DNA of 64,000 bases from an uncultured SAR86 cluster bacterium (GCA_902591665.1 CACJBO010000004.1:1-64000), one strand, 5' to 3'; positions 33,604 to 43,515 are shown, numbered from the stretch's first letter. The notes: generated by a model not told the origin, from the letters alone. Numbers and translations: made by a program.

Positions 33604-34524
33604 ATGAAAAATGAATCTGAATATAATTACTCTGATAAAAAAACAATAGATGATGAGATTGGTCTTTTGGAATTGTTTAGCGTTCTGTGGGAAGGAAAAA
33701 AACTATTATTAGGATTCATTGTTGTTTCCAGTCTTTTATCAGTTTTTATAAGTTTATCTTTATCAGATATATACAAAAGTGAAGCATTGTTGGTACCAGT
33801 GTCATCTGAAAACAGTGGCTCAAGTAACCCTCTTGGACAACTGGGTGGTTTAGCAGACATAGCAGGCGTAAGTTTAGGCAATAATAAAATTAATAAGACC
33901 ACAATGGGTTTGGAAGTTCTAAAATCTAGAAAATTTTATAACAGCCTCATTAAAAAATATGAAATTCTTGCTCCTCTAATGGCTGTCAAGGATTGGAACG
34001 AGGAAGAAGATGAACTTATTTATGATTCAAGTAAATACAATGCAACAAAAGATATATGGTTAAATCAGCCATCAATTCAAGAAGGGTACGAAAAATTTAA
34101 TGAAATATTTAATATTTCACAAAATGAAAATGGTGTTATTAGTCTATCCATAGAACATCACTCACCGTATATTGCAAAAAAATGGTTGGATTGGATTATT
34201 GAAGAAATTAATAATACCTCCAGAAATGATGATATAAAGCAGGCTGAAAGATCTGTAAGCTACTTAAATGAGCAATTGTTATCAACCCAGCTATCTGAGA
34301 TCAGAGAAGGTCTTAACGACCTAGTAAAATCTCAAGTTGAAACTATTATGTTAGCAAAAGTTACTCCTGAATATCTATTTAGGATAATTGATCCACCATT
34401 TGTTCCTGAAGAAAAATTTAAACCAAGCAGAGCTTTGATATGTATACTTGGCTTTATTTTAGGAGCAATTATTGGATCATTATGTGTAATAATAAAGCAC
34501 TTTATTTTTAAAGAAGAAACTTGA
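33604..34524 (+). CDS. wzz: Wzz-family polysaccharide chain-length regulator
   Basis: A 306-residue polysaccharide co-polymerase. It has a cytoplasmic N-terminus (DDEIGLLELFSVLWEGKK), a first membrane helix near 35-53, a periplasmic domain of about 220 residues with helical coiled stretches (SVSYLNEQLLSTQLSEIREGL near 218-238), then a Pro-rich segment IIDPPFVPEEKFKPSR and a second helix near 280-298. There is no kinase domain, so it is of the O-antigen Wzz type rather than Wzc. It sets glycan length with Wzy at 56728. Confidence 0.9.
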   Translation: MKNESEYNYSDKKTIDDEIGLLELFSVLWEGKKLLLGFIVVSSLLSVFISLSLSDIYKSEALLVPVSSENSGSSNPLGQLGGLADIAGVSLGNNKINKTTMGLEVLKSRKFYNSLIKKYEILAPLMAVKDWNEEEDELIYDSSKYNATKDIWLNQPSIQEGYEKFNEIFNISQNENGVISLSIEHHSPYIAKKWLDWIIEEINNTSRNDDIKQAERSVSYLNEQLLSTQLSEIREGLNDLVKSQVETIMLAKVTPEYLFRIIDPPFVPEEKFKPSRALICILGFILGAIIGSLCVIIKHFIFKEET

Positions 34525-34571
34525 AAAATAAAAGATAATTTGACTTAAGCATAAAAAAAGTAGAGCTATTA

Positions 34572-35669
<1,098 letters not shown>

Positions 35670-35670
35670 A

Positions 35671-36669
35671 ATGTTTAATAACTCAACAATTTTAATTACT
35701 GGAGGAACAGGGTCTTTTGGCAACGCATTTGTTCCCATGATTCTTCAACAATACAATCCAAAAAAAGTCATTGTATTTTCACGTGATGAAATGAAGCAGT
35801 GGGAAATGGCAAAATTATTTTCTGATGAAAAAAGAATTAGATTCTTTATTGGCGATGTTAGGGATAGGGAAAGGCTTTACAGAGCCCTAGATGGAGTTGA
35901 TTATGTAGTGCATGCTGCAGCTACTAAAATAGTTCCTACAGCAGAATATAATCCTTTTGAGTGCGTAAAAACAAATATATATGGAGCAATGAATCTTATT
36001 GATGCATGTATAGACTCAAGAGTGAAGGGAGTTGTTGCTCTTTCAACTGATAAAGCAAGTAGTCCAATAAACCTTTATGGAGCAACAAAATTAGCATCTG
36101 ATAAATTATTTGTTGCAGGAAACGCATATTCAGGAGAGCATGTCACAAAATTTTCTGTTGTAAGATATGGAAATGTAATGGGTTCTCGTGGATCAGTTAT
36201 TCCTTTTTTCCATCAGATAAAAGATTCTGGAACCATTCCTATTACTGATCCAAATATGACAAGGTTTATGATTTCTTTAGAGCAGGGTGTTGAGCTTGTA
36301 TTTCATGCCTTTGCCGATATGATTGGTGGAGAAATTTATGTAAAGAAAATACCTTCAATGAAAGTAACAGAATTAGGAAAAGTTGTAGCCCCTAATTCTG
36401 AACAAGAGATTATTGGTATTAGGCCTGGTGAAAAAATTCATGAACAGATGATAGGAGAAGAAGATGCTTTTTCAACCTATGAGTATGATGAATATTACAA
36501 AATTCTGCCTGTAATAAATGGTTGGGGAGATGATCCTGACAGAATTAAGGATGGCAAAAAAGTACCAGAAAACTTCACGTATGATAGTGGATCTAATGAA
36601 GATTGGATGACTCACGAAGAGTTAAAAGTCTGGATTAATAATAATCAGTCAAAATTAGGAAAAATTTAA
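35671..36669 (+). CDS. pseB: UDP-N-acetylglucosamine 4,6-dehydratase (inverting), PseB
   Basis: A 332-residue SDR that turns UDP-GlcNAc into the 4-keto-6-deoxy L-sugar with C5 inversion, the first step of pseudaminic acid synthesis. It has ILITGGTGSFGNAFV near 7-21, FSRDEMKQWEM, GDVRDRERL, and the catalytic ALSTDKASSPINLYGATK near 128-145 with Asp-Lys and Tyr. FlaA1/PseB length fits, as opposed to large membrane WbpM types. pseC follows after one base. Confidence 0.94.
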   Translation: MFNNSTILITGGTGSFGNAFVPMILQQYNPKKVIVFSRDEMKQWEMAKLFSDEKRIRFFIGDVRDRERLYRALDGVDYVVHAAATKIVPTAEYNPFECVKTNIYGAMNLIDACIDSRVKGVVALSTDKASSPINLYGATKLASDKLFVAGNAYSGEHVTKFSVVRYGNVMGSRGSVIPFFHQIKDSGTIPITDPNMTRFMISLEQGVELVFHAFADMIGGEIYVKKIPSMKVTELGKVVAPNSEQEIIGIRPGEKIHEQMIGEEDAFSTYEYDEYYKILPVINGWGDDPDRIKDGKKVPENFTYDSGSNEDWMTHEELKVWINNNQSKLGKI

Positions 36670-36670
36670 G

Positions 36671-37831
36671 TTGATTCCATATGGACGTCAAGATATTACA
36701 GAACAAGATATTGATTCAGTAATTAGTACTTTAAAGTCAGATTTAATAACACAAGGTAATGCAGTTCCTGCATTTGAAAAAAAGATTTCTGATTATGTTG
36801 GTGTGTCTAATGCTATAGCTGTTAATAGTGCCACAAGCGCATTGCATTTATCATGTATGGCTCTTGGAATAGGAGAGGGAGATGTTGTTTGGACAAGCCC
36901 AATAACATTTGTTGCTAGTGCTAATTGCGCTCTGTATTGTGGTGCAAATATTGATTTTGTTGATATTGACAATGATACCTACAATTTGTGTCCATTAAGA
37001 CTTGAAGAAAAATTAAAAGTTGCAAAATTAAATAATACACTTCCAAAGGCTATTATTCCTGTGCATTTAACAGGCCAGTCATGTGATATGGAAAAAATTC
37101 ATATGCTTTCAAAAGAATATGGTTTTTATATTATTGAAGATGGATCTCATGCAATAGGTGCTGAATATAATAAGACTAAGGTAGGATCATGTGCTTATAG
37201 TGATGTATGTGTTTTTAGTTTCCATCCAGTAAAAATAATTACAACTGGTGAGGGAGGCATGGTGCTTACAAACAATGATAATATTGCTGCTAAAATTGAA
37301 AGATTAAGAAGTCATGGAATAACTAGAGATGAAAATCTCATGAATAATATCTCCCATGGGCCTTGGTATTATGAACAACACGATCTGGGCTTGAATTACA
37401 GAATTACAGATATTCAAGCAGCACTTGGCATAAGTCAAATGGATAGGCTTGATGAGTATGTGGAACAAAGAAATATTCTTGCAGATCGCTATGACAATCT
37501 TCTAAAAGATTTACCAATTCAAATCCCTTATCAAGATCCTTTAAATTACTCTAGCCGACATTTATATGTAATAAGATTAAAATTGGATGAAATCTCATTA
37601 ACACATAAAGAAGTATTTGAATCTCTAAGAAAAAATAATATAGGTGTTCAGTTGCACTATATTCCGGTACCCATTCAACCATATTATTCAAATATGGGTT
37701 TTTCAATGAAAGACTTCCCAAACTCTAATGCTTATTATCAACAAGCTATTTCTATTCCTATGTTTCCAACAATGACCACTGATCAACAGAATACTGTAAT
37801 TTCGATTATTACAAAAATATTGTCGAGATGA
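36671..37831 (+). CDS. pseC: UDP-4-amino-4,6-dideoxy-N-acetyl-L-altrosamine transaminase, PseC
   Basis: A 386-residue DegT-family PLP enzyme. The N-terminus IPYGRQDITEQDI is the classic PseC start and fixes the initiation codon as TTG 36671, with TAGGA about 10 bases upstream. SNAIAVNSATSALHLS, EDGSHAIGAEY and the PLP lysine in SFHPVKIITTGEGGM near 181-195 follow. It aminates the PseB product at C4. It overlaps the aldo/keto reductase by 4 bases. Confidence 0.94.
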   Translation: MIPYGRQDITEQDIDSVISTLKSDLITQGNAVPAFEKKISDYVGVSNAIAVNSATSALHLSCMALGIGEGDVVWTSPITFVASANCALYCGANIDFVDIDNDTYNLCPLRLEEKLKVAKLNNTLPKAIIPVHLTGQSCDMEKIHMLSKEYGFYIIEDGSHAIGAEYNKTKVGSCAYSDVCVFSFHPVKIITTGEGGMVLTNNDNIAAKIERLRSHGITRDENLMNNISHGPWYYEQHDLGLNYRITDIQAALGISQMDRLDEYVEQRNILADRYDNLLKDLPIQIPYQDPLNYSSRHLYVIRLKLDEISLTHKEVFESLRKNNIGVQLHYIPVPIQPYYSNMGFSMKDFPNSNAYYQQAISIPMFPTMTTDQQNTVISIITKILSR

Positions 37832-38697
37832 AGTTAGCAATTGGCACTGCTCAATTTGGATTAGATTATGGTATTGCAAATGATCATGGAAAAGTTTCCC
37901 AAAAAGAAATTAAAAAAATATTAGATCTTGCTCGAAGTTCAAATATATCTTTACTAGATACAGCAATGGACTATGGAGATAGTGAATTCAAAATTGGTAA
38001 AGCTGGATCAAAAGGTTTTAATATTGTCAGCAAGATAGGCGATATTCCCGCAAATAAAAAAAACACCAAAGATTTTATATATAACAAATTAAAAAATACT
38101 TTAGATGATCTTGGCATTAAATCCTTATATGGACTTTTATTGCACAGACCAGAAAATCTTCTTAATAAAAATGGCTTAGCAATATATGAAACTTTGTCTG
38201 AGTTTAAAGAAATGGGGCTTGTTAAAAAAATAGGAATTTCAATTTACGAACCTGATGATCTTAATAAAATTATTCCAAATTTTGAATTAGATATTGTTCA
38301 ATCTCCTATAAATATTTTTGATAGACGGCTTATCAACTCATTTTGGGTTGATGAATTAAAGAAAAAGGGCATAGAAATTCATGCAAGATCTGTTTTTTTA
38401 CAAGGCTTGCTTTTAATTGATCCTTCTAAAAGATCAGCTTATTTTAAAAAATGGAATAGGCTGTTTAAGCAATATGATGAATGGCTTTATGAGAAAAAGA
38501 TATCAAACTTTGAATTATGTATTAGATATGTATTGAGCCAAGATTCTATAGATAAAGTTATTATAGGGATTGATTCGTGTAAGCAGCTAAAAGAAATAAT
38601 TGATTTATATTCTTCAAAATCAGAAAAATTAACAGTTCCTAACGAACTTTTTTCAAATGATAAATCTTTGATAAATCCATCTTGCTGGAAGATATGA
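37828..38697 (+). CDS. Aldo/keto reductase family protein
   Basis: A 289-residue TIM-barrel oxidoreductase. It has IGTAQFGLDYGIAN at the N-terminus, the active-site Asp-Tyr pair in LLDTAMDYGDSE near 46-57, SKIGD, and LLLHRPENLL with the catalytic-type His. NADP-binding residues near the C-terminus (IIGIDSCKQLKE) are consistent. Genes of this kind recur in pseudaminate and legionaminate-type clusters between pseC and the cytidylyltransferase, but a defined reaction is not known to me. It is coupled by ATGA to its upstream gene. Confidence 0.82.
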   Translation: MKLAIGTAQFGLDYGIANDHGKVSQKEIKKILDLARSSNISLLDTAMDYGDSEFKIGKAGSKGFNIVSKIGDIPANKKNTKDFIYNKLKNTLDDLGIKSLYGLLLHRPENLLNKNGLAIYETLSEFKEMGLVKKIGISIYEPDDLNKIIPNFELDIVQSPINIFDRRLINSFWVDELKKKGIEIHARSVFLQGLLLIDPSKRSAYFKKWNRLFKQYDEWLYEKKISNFELCIRYVLSQDSIDKVIIGIDSCKQLKEIIDLYSSKSEKLTVPNELFSNDKSLINPSCWKI

Positions 38698-39590
38698 CTT
38701 TAAAATTAGGAATTATTGGATTGTCAGAGGGTAATGGTCATCCTTATTCTTGGAGCGCAATTTTTAATGGATACGATCACAATTCAATGAAAGACTGTGG
38801 GTATCCCGTGATACCAGAATACTTAAAAAAACAAAATTGGCCAAATGATCAGATTAAAGATGCTCGCGTAACATCTGTTTGGACTCAAAATAAAGAACTG
38901 ACATCTCATATTGCAAAAGCTTCTTTAATTAGTAACCCATTATCAAATATTGCAGAAATGATCGAATATAATGACGCAATTCTTCTTGCTAGAGATGATG
39001 CAGAAAATCACCTCAAGTACTCTAAGATTTTTTTGGAAGCAGGCATGCCAATATATATAGACAAGCCAATAGCATTGTCGGTGCAATGCTTAAAAGATTT
39101 ATATAAGCTTGAGCAATACGAAGGACAAATATTTACTTGTTCTGCTTTAAGATATAGTTCAGAGTTAATTCTATCAGATGCTGATAAATTAGAATTAGGG
39201 AAGATTATTTCAATTGAAGCATCTACCCCAAAATCATGGGAAAAGTATGCAGTCCATATAATTGAACCCGTAATTAATATTCTTGATGATTATGATTACC
39301 CTGTATTTTATAAAAAATTAGACAGCTCAATTGAGCAAACAAGACTAGAGGTAAAATGGAAAAGCGGAGTGGAGACTATTTTTTCATCTTTAGGAAATAT
39401 TAATGAACCAATCAAAATTAAAGTTTTTGGTAAATTAGGTTCAAAGGAATTAATATTTTCTGATTCATTCAATGCTTTTAAAAATGCGTTGCAAGACTTT
39501 ATTGATGGAATTAGAAATAATGATTGTAATTCTCCTTATAAGTATAATGAAAAAGTAGTTAATATAATTGAGCAAGGTATGAAAATATGA
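38694..39590 (+). CDS. Gfo/Idh/MocA-family oxidoreductase (first of the locus)
   Basis: A 298-residue protein with an N-terminal nucleotide-binding fold (LKLGIIGLSEGNGHPYSW) and the family EKP-like motif as YIDKPIALS near 121-129. Its second half is the usual alpha/beta sugar-binding domain. The HPYSWSAIFNGYD segment after the glycine loop is unusual. I chose ATG 38694, which forms an ATGA with the previous stop; a TTG at 38682 is the only earlier start. Together with the reductase upstream and the SDR downstream it probably modifies a nucleotide sugar or nonulosonate precursor. Function unproven. Confidence 0.75.
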   Translation: MTLKLGIIGLSEGNGHPYSWSAIFNGYDHNSMKDCGYPVIPEYLKKQNWPNDQIKDARVTSVWTQNKELTSHIAKASLISNPLSNIAEMIEYNDAILLARDDAENHLKYSKIFLEAGMPIYIDKPIALSVQCLKDLYKLEQYEGQIFTCSALRYSSELILSDADKLELGKIISIEASTPKSWEKYAVHIIEPVINILDDYDYPVFYKKLDSSIEQTRLEVKWKSGVETIFSSLGNINEPIKIKVFGKLGSKELIFSDSFNAFKNALQDFIDGIRNNDCNSPYKYNEKVVNIIEQGMKI

Positions 39591-40345
39591 GAGATGAATG
39601 CGTTCTTATTACCGGTGGTACAGGTAAGCTAGGGAAATGTTTTACAAAACACCTATTAAAAAATGGATATAAGGTTTTAGTAACAACTACAGATAATAAA
39701 AAAGCTGAAGATTTTCGAGATCAATTAGATAACAAAAATCAATTTGATTTCATAAAAATTGATTTAAGTGCTCCTGAAGCAATAGATGAGTTATTAGAAG
39801 AAATAGAAACAAAAAACATTAAAGTCAATCATCTCGTTAATAATGCAAGATCTCTTAAAAGCTTAAAAGTCAATGAAAATGGTTTTTCAGACAGGGAAGA
39901 TATGATGATGGAATATGTTATGCATGTTGCCGTACCTTACGAACTTTCTATAAAACTATATTTAGCCCAAAAGGAATTTTTAAAAACAATAATTAATATC
40001 GGTTCCCAGTATGGAAATGTTGCAGTTAACCCTGAATTGTATAAGAATGATTTAAGTAATAGCCCAATTCAATATAGTCTTGCTAAATCAGCTCTTCACC
40101 ACCTTACTAAAGAATTAGCAGTAAGGCTTTCTCATTCTAAAATCAGAGTTAATTGCATCGCTTTTGGGGGTGTTGATGGAAGAGTAGATAATGAATTCAA
40201 AAATAGATATTCAAAACTTACTCCACTTGGAAGAATGCTCAAAGAAGATGAAGTTATCGGACCTTTGGAATTTCTTTTATCTGATTCAAGTTCATCAATT
40301 ACTGGAGAAATTATTTCAGCTGATGGGGGTTGGACAATATGGTAA
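39587..40345 (+). CDS. SDR-family oxidoreductase in the pse segment
   Basis: A 252-residue classical SDR with VLITGGTGKLGKCFTKHL near 6-23, VNNAR, Ser-Tyr-Lys as INIGSQYG and QYSLAKSALHHLTKELA, and a C-terminal GEIISADGGWTIW typical of FabG-like tetramers. It is coupled by ATGA to the Gfo/Idh gene and by a 7-base overlap to the cytidylyltransferase. A role in tailoring a CMP-activated sugar is inferred from position alone; PtmA of Campylobacter is a comparable case. Confidence 0.8.
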   Translation: MRDECVLITGGTGKLGKCFTKHLLKNGYKVLVTTTDNKKAEDFRDQLDNKNQFDFIKIDLSAPEAIDELLEEIETKNIKVNHLVNNARSLKSLKVNENGFSDREDMMMEYVMHVAVPYELSIKLYLAQKEFLKTIINIGSQYGNVAVNPELYKNDLSNSPIQYSLAKSALHHLTKELAVRLSHSKIRVNCIAFGGVDGRVDNEFKNRYSKLTPLGRMLKEDEVIGPLEFLLSDSSSSITGEIISADGGWTIW

Positions 40346-41037
40346 ATAACATAGCTATAATTCCAGCCAGAGGTGGGTCAAAAAGAGTACCAAGAAAAAA
40401 TATTTTAGATTTTGATGGCAAGCCTATGATTGCATGGACAATAGAGGCAGCGATTGATTCAAATATTTTTTCTAAAGTTTTGGTGTCAACAGACTGTGAA
40501 GAGATTGCAGAAATTTCTAAGAGCTTTGGCGCTGAAGTGCCTTTTTTAAGAAGAAGTTTTTCTGATGATATTACACCAGTCAGTGTAGCAACATGTGATG
40601 CTTTAAAACAGGCAGAAGAATACTGGAATGAAGAATTTGATTGTGTTGTCCAATTGATGGCTAACTGCCCACTAAGAAATAGCTCGGATATAGCTAACTC
40701 TATGAATGCATTTATTCAAAATAAAAGAGATTTCCAGATCAGCTGTTTTAAATTTGGATGGATGAACCCATGGTGGGCATTTAAGTTTAATGAAAGTGGG
40801 GGACATGAATCAATGTTTCCAGATGCTCAGTTTCAAAGATCACAGGATTTAGATGATTTATTTTGTCCTACTGGATCTATTTGGATAGCAAATGCAAAAG
40901 AGCTTAAAGACTCTAATACGTTTTATGGAAATAATTATAAATTTGAAGAAATAAATTGGATTAGTGCCGTCGATATAGATGACTATGACGATCTAAATTT
41001 TGCAAAAACTTTAAAAAGTTTTAAAGGTCAAGATTAA
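40339..41037 (+). CDS. pseF: CMP-nonulosonate (pseudaminic acid) cytidylyltransferase-like, PseF
   Basis: A 232-residue nucleotidyltransferase with the signature AIIPARGGSKRVPRKNILDF near 5-24, MIAWTIEAA, VSTDCEEIA, QLMANCPLR and a DIDDYDDLNFAK end motif. It activates a nonulosonic acid with CTP. The family includes PseF, LegF and NeuA; PseF is preferred because pseB and pseC are in the same run. I use ATG 40339; TTG 40330 is possible. No synthase (PseI), hydrolase (PseG) or clear PseH lies in the window. Confidence 0.8.
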   Translation: MVNNIAIIPARGGSKRVPRKNILDFDGKPMIAWTIEAAIDSNIFSKVLVSTDCEEIAEISKSFGAEVPFLRRSFSDDITPVSVATCDALKQAEEYWNEEFDCVVQLMANCPLRNSSDIANSMNAFIQNKRDFQISCFKFGWMNPWWAFKFNESGGHESMFPDAQFQRSQDLDDLFCPTGSIWIANAKELKDSNTFYGNNYKFEEINWISAVDIDDYDDLNFAKTLKSFKGQD

Positions 41038-41102
41038 GAAGGTTTCATTCAATTTGACCTGCGCGCATTCAATTCTATCAGGCTGAACTTAATATCAAAT
41101 TC

Positions 41103-41111
41103 TGATAAAAT
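41103..41111 (+). promoter_or_regulatory. Extended -10 before the second ACP gene
   Basis: TGATAAAAT (41103-41111) is an extended -10 in the 98-base gap after pseF. It is 24 bases before ATG 41136, which also has a good ribosome site (AAGGA, 41124-41128), so an internal promoter with a normal leader is likely. Confidence 0.4.
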
Positions 41112-41135
41112 TTATATAATAATAAGGAAAAAATT

Positions 41136-41444
41136 ATGCTAAATGAAGATAAATCTATTGAGATGATTATTGAATCGCTAAAGGATCTAATTGATGAAGA
41201 CACTGAAGATGAAAAAAAAGTGACTCTACTTAATGCAAGTAGTGATACTAGGCTTTTTGGAGGTGATGGCGTCCTTGATAGCATGGATGTAGTTATACTT
41301 TTATCTGATTTAGAAGAACGACTTGATGAAGAATATGATATAGCTATTTCACTTGCTAGTGATTCGATTATGTCTAAGGCAAGATCTCCTTTTAGAACTG
41401 TAAAATCTCTATCGAAATACGTGATTGATGCAGTGAGTAATTAA
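41136..41444 (+). CDS. Acyl carrier protein-like, partner of the ligase
   Basis: A 102-residue acidic protein. The phosphopantetheine site is GVLDSMDVVILL with Ser49, preceded by LFGGDG. It is longer than AcpP, with an acidic N-terminal region of about 30 residues. It is followed directly by an SDR and an AMP-dependent ligase, which suggests a carrier for an activated hydroxy or keto acid used to acylate a sugar. ACP RfbK and ligase RfbL of the Vibrio cholerae O1 tetronate pathway are comparable. Confidence 0.82.
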   Translation: MLNEDKSIEMIIESLKDLIDEDTEDEKKVTLLNASSDTRLFGGDGVLDSMDVVILLSDLEERLDEEYDIAISLASDSIMSKARSPFRTVKSLSKYVIDAVSN

Positions 41445-42142
41445 TGTTAATTTTAGTTACTGGCTCAAGTAAGGGTATTGGACGTGATTTATGTGAAGAA
41501 TTTCTCTCAAGAGGTCATATTGTTGTAGGTTGCAGCAGAGGACAATCAGATCTTCTCCATGATAACTATGAGCACTTTTCATGCGATGTATCTGATGAGT
41601 CATCTGTTATCAGGATGGTCAGAAAGATTGGAAAAACTCATGGAGGGATAGATGTGCTTATTAATAATGCTGGAGTTGCTTCTATGAATCATATTCTTTC
41701 GACACCAATCAGTTCAGTAAAAAAATTATTAGATACGAATATTATCGGAACAACCCTTTTTTCAAGAGAAGTAGCTAAACTGATGATGAGAAAAAAAATT
41801 CAAGGAAAAATTATTAATTTCACAACAGTTGCATCTGCTTTGTCATTAGAGGGAGAGGCTATTTATGCATCAAGTAAAGCAGCAGTTCAAAAATTTACTC
41901 AAGTTGCTGCAAAAGAATTTGCTCCATTTGGAATTACAGTTAATTGCATAGGCCCTAATCCAATAAAAACAGATTTAATTAAGGCTGTTCCATCAGAAAA
42001 AATAGAAAAACTACTTGATTCTCAAGCAATAAAAAGACTCGGCAAAACTAAAGATGTTATTAATGTCGTCGATTTTTTTATTAATCAATCAAGCAACTTT
42101 ATAACGGCTCAAACCATATATCTTGGTGGCGTACATGATTAG
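41444..42142 (+). CDS. FabG-like SDR (3-oxoacyl-ACP reductase-like)
   Basis: A 232-residue SDR with LVTGSSKGIGRDLC near 4-17, NNAGVAS, a catalytic set in TTVASALSLEGEAIYASSKAAV, and NCIGPNPIKTDL. It ends in the usual FITAQTIYLGG. It begins in the ACP stop codon (TAATG) and overlaps the ligase by 8 bases. Beside an ACP it probably reduces a carrier-bound keto acid, or oxidises a hydroxy acid. The acyl substrate cannot be read. Confidence 0.82.
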   Translation: MLILVTGSSKGIGRDLCEEFLSRGHIVVGCSRGQSDLLHDNYEHFSCDVSDESSVIRMVRKIGKTHGGIDVLINNAGVASMNHILSTPISSVKKLLDTNIIGTTLFSREVAKLMMRKKIQGKIINFTTVASALSLEGEAIYASSKAAVQKFTQVAAKEFAPFGITVNCIGPNPIKTDLIKAVPSEKIEKLLDSQAIKRLGKTKDVINVVDFFINQSSNFITAQTIYLGGVHD

Positions 42143-43460
42143 TAATCCAATTGATGAATGGATAGATATTTTTATCAAAAGAGACCAGTCTTTATTTTTA
42201 TCAACTGAAAACAATAGCTGGACATATAAAGAACTTGCAGAAGAAATTAAAACTTGCAAGATACAAATTGAAAATAAATCTCAATCAATATGTATGATTC
42301 AGGGCGATTACTCGCTAAACAGTGTTGCATGGATGATAACTGGGTTGTGTTTCAATTGGAGAATGGTTCCAGTAGTTTCCAGCAATAAATCTATAATTGA
42401 ACAGCGAAAAAAAATTTCAAAAGCAATATATAGTGTTTCGCCTTCAAATAATTGGAAAATTACACAAGAAAACGATAGTACTAATTCTAATAAAGATATT
42501 TTCAAAGATTCTGGAGTGGTTTTATTTTCTAGCGGAACCACTGGTGAGCCTAAAGCTATGTGCAAGGACCTAGGCCACATACTTTTAGATCCTATTGAAC
42601 CAAAGTCTAAGCCTGTTTGCATGGGCCTACTTCTTTTATTCGATCACATAGGTGGCCTAAATACATTATTGTCTGGAATTAAAAAATCTTCTCATCTTGT
42701 TGCACCACTTCAAAGAAATCCAAGCGTTATGGCTAGTTTGGTAGAGGCGCATAACGTAAGAGTACTTCCTTGTTCACCAACTTTTTTAAATATGATGCAT
42801 TTGGATCAAGTCTTCGATAAATATGATTTCAAATCATTAAGGTTAATCACTTATGGAACAGAAAGAATGCCAGAAGAATTACTTAAGCGTCTTTCACTCA
42901 AACTACCAAGAGTAAAATTTCTTCAAACTTTTGGGACATCGGAAATAGGAATAGTTCAAACTAAAAGCTTATCTTCATCCTCAACCTTTTTAACTATTGA
43001 TGACCCAAATGTTGAATGGAAGATAGAAAATAAAGAGCTATGGGTTAAATCCAAAAATCAAATTTCAGGATATATAAATACAAATGAAAAAGCTATTGAT
43101 AGTGGTTGGTTTAAGACTGGTGACTTAGTTGAAACCAAAGACGATACCTATTTTAAAATAGTTGGTAGAAAAAATGAAGTTATTAATGTAGGAGGTGAAA
43201 AAGTATTACCAGCCGAAATAGAAGATTTTGTGATGGCAATAGAAGGAGTTGATGACTGTACAGCATTTTCTGTTGCAAATGGGATGACCGGACAGGCGGT
43301 AGGGATAAAAGTTATAGTCAATCAAAAAGTAAATACAAGAGATCTAAAAAAAATAATACGAAAGCTGTCTAGACAAAAACTAGAAGGCTTTAAAGTGCCC
43401 GTTAAGATTATTTTTGATACAGAAATGCAGCATACAGAAAGGTTTAAAAAAGAGAGATGA
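42135..43460 (+). CDS. AMP-dependent acyl ligase (adenylate-forming enzyme)
   Basis: A 441-residue member of the ANL superfamily. It has the P-loop VVLFSSGTTGEPKAM near 124-138, QTFGTSEIG, the adenylate motif SGWFKTGDLVE near 325-335, the hinge VGRKNEVINVGGEKVLP and a C-terminal QHTERFKK lysine region. It is shorter than CoA ligases (500 or more). ATG 42135 overlaps the SDR stop by 8 bases and is preceded by GGTGG; TTG 42123 is less likely. It most likely loads a small carboxylic acid onto the ACP at 41136. Confidence 0.88.
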   Translation: MISNPIDEWIDIFIKRDQSLFLSTENNSWTYKELAEEIKTCKIQIENKSQSICMIQGDYSLNSVAWMITGLCFNWRMVPVVSSNKSIIEQRKKISKAIYSVSPSNNWKITQENDSTNSNKDIFKDSGVVLFSSGTTGEPKAMCKDLGHILLDPIEPKSKPVCMGLLLLFDHIGGLNTLLSGIKKSSHLVAPLQRNPSVMASLVEAHNVRVLPCSPTFLNMMHLDQVFDKYDFKSLRLITYGTERMPEELLKRLSLKLPRVKFLQTFGTSEIGIVQTKSLSSSSTFLTIDDPNVEWKIENKELWVKSKNQISGYINTNEKAIDSGWFKTGDLVETKDDTYFKIVGRKNEVINVGGEKVLPAEIEDFVMAIEGVDDCTAFSVANGMTGQAVGIKVIVNQKVNTRDLKKIIRKLSRQKLEGFKVPVKIIFDTEMQHTERFKKER

Positions 43461-43515
43461 CATGCTTTCATATTTTTTATAAGTTAATAAATTTTAACTA
43501 TTTCGATTTTATTTA

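Noticed and set aside
43482..43499. AGTTAA-TAAATT-TTAACT inverted repeat between the ligase and the second Gfo/Idh gene
   Set aside because: Only A/T-rich pairs with one G-C each side, no T run after it; such repeats are expected by chance in this composition.
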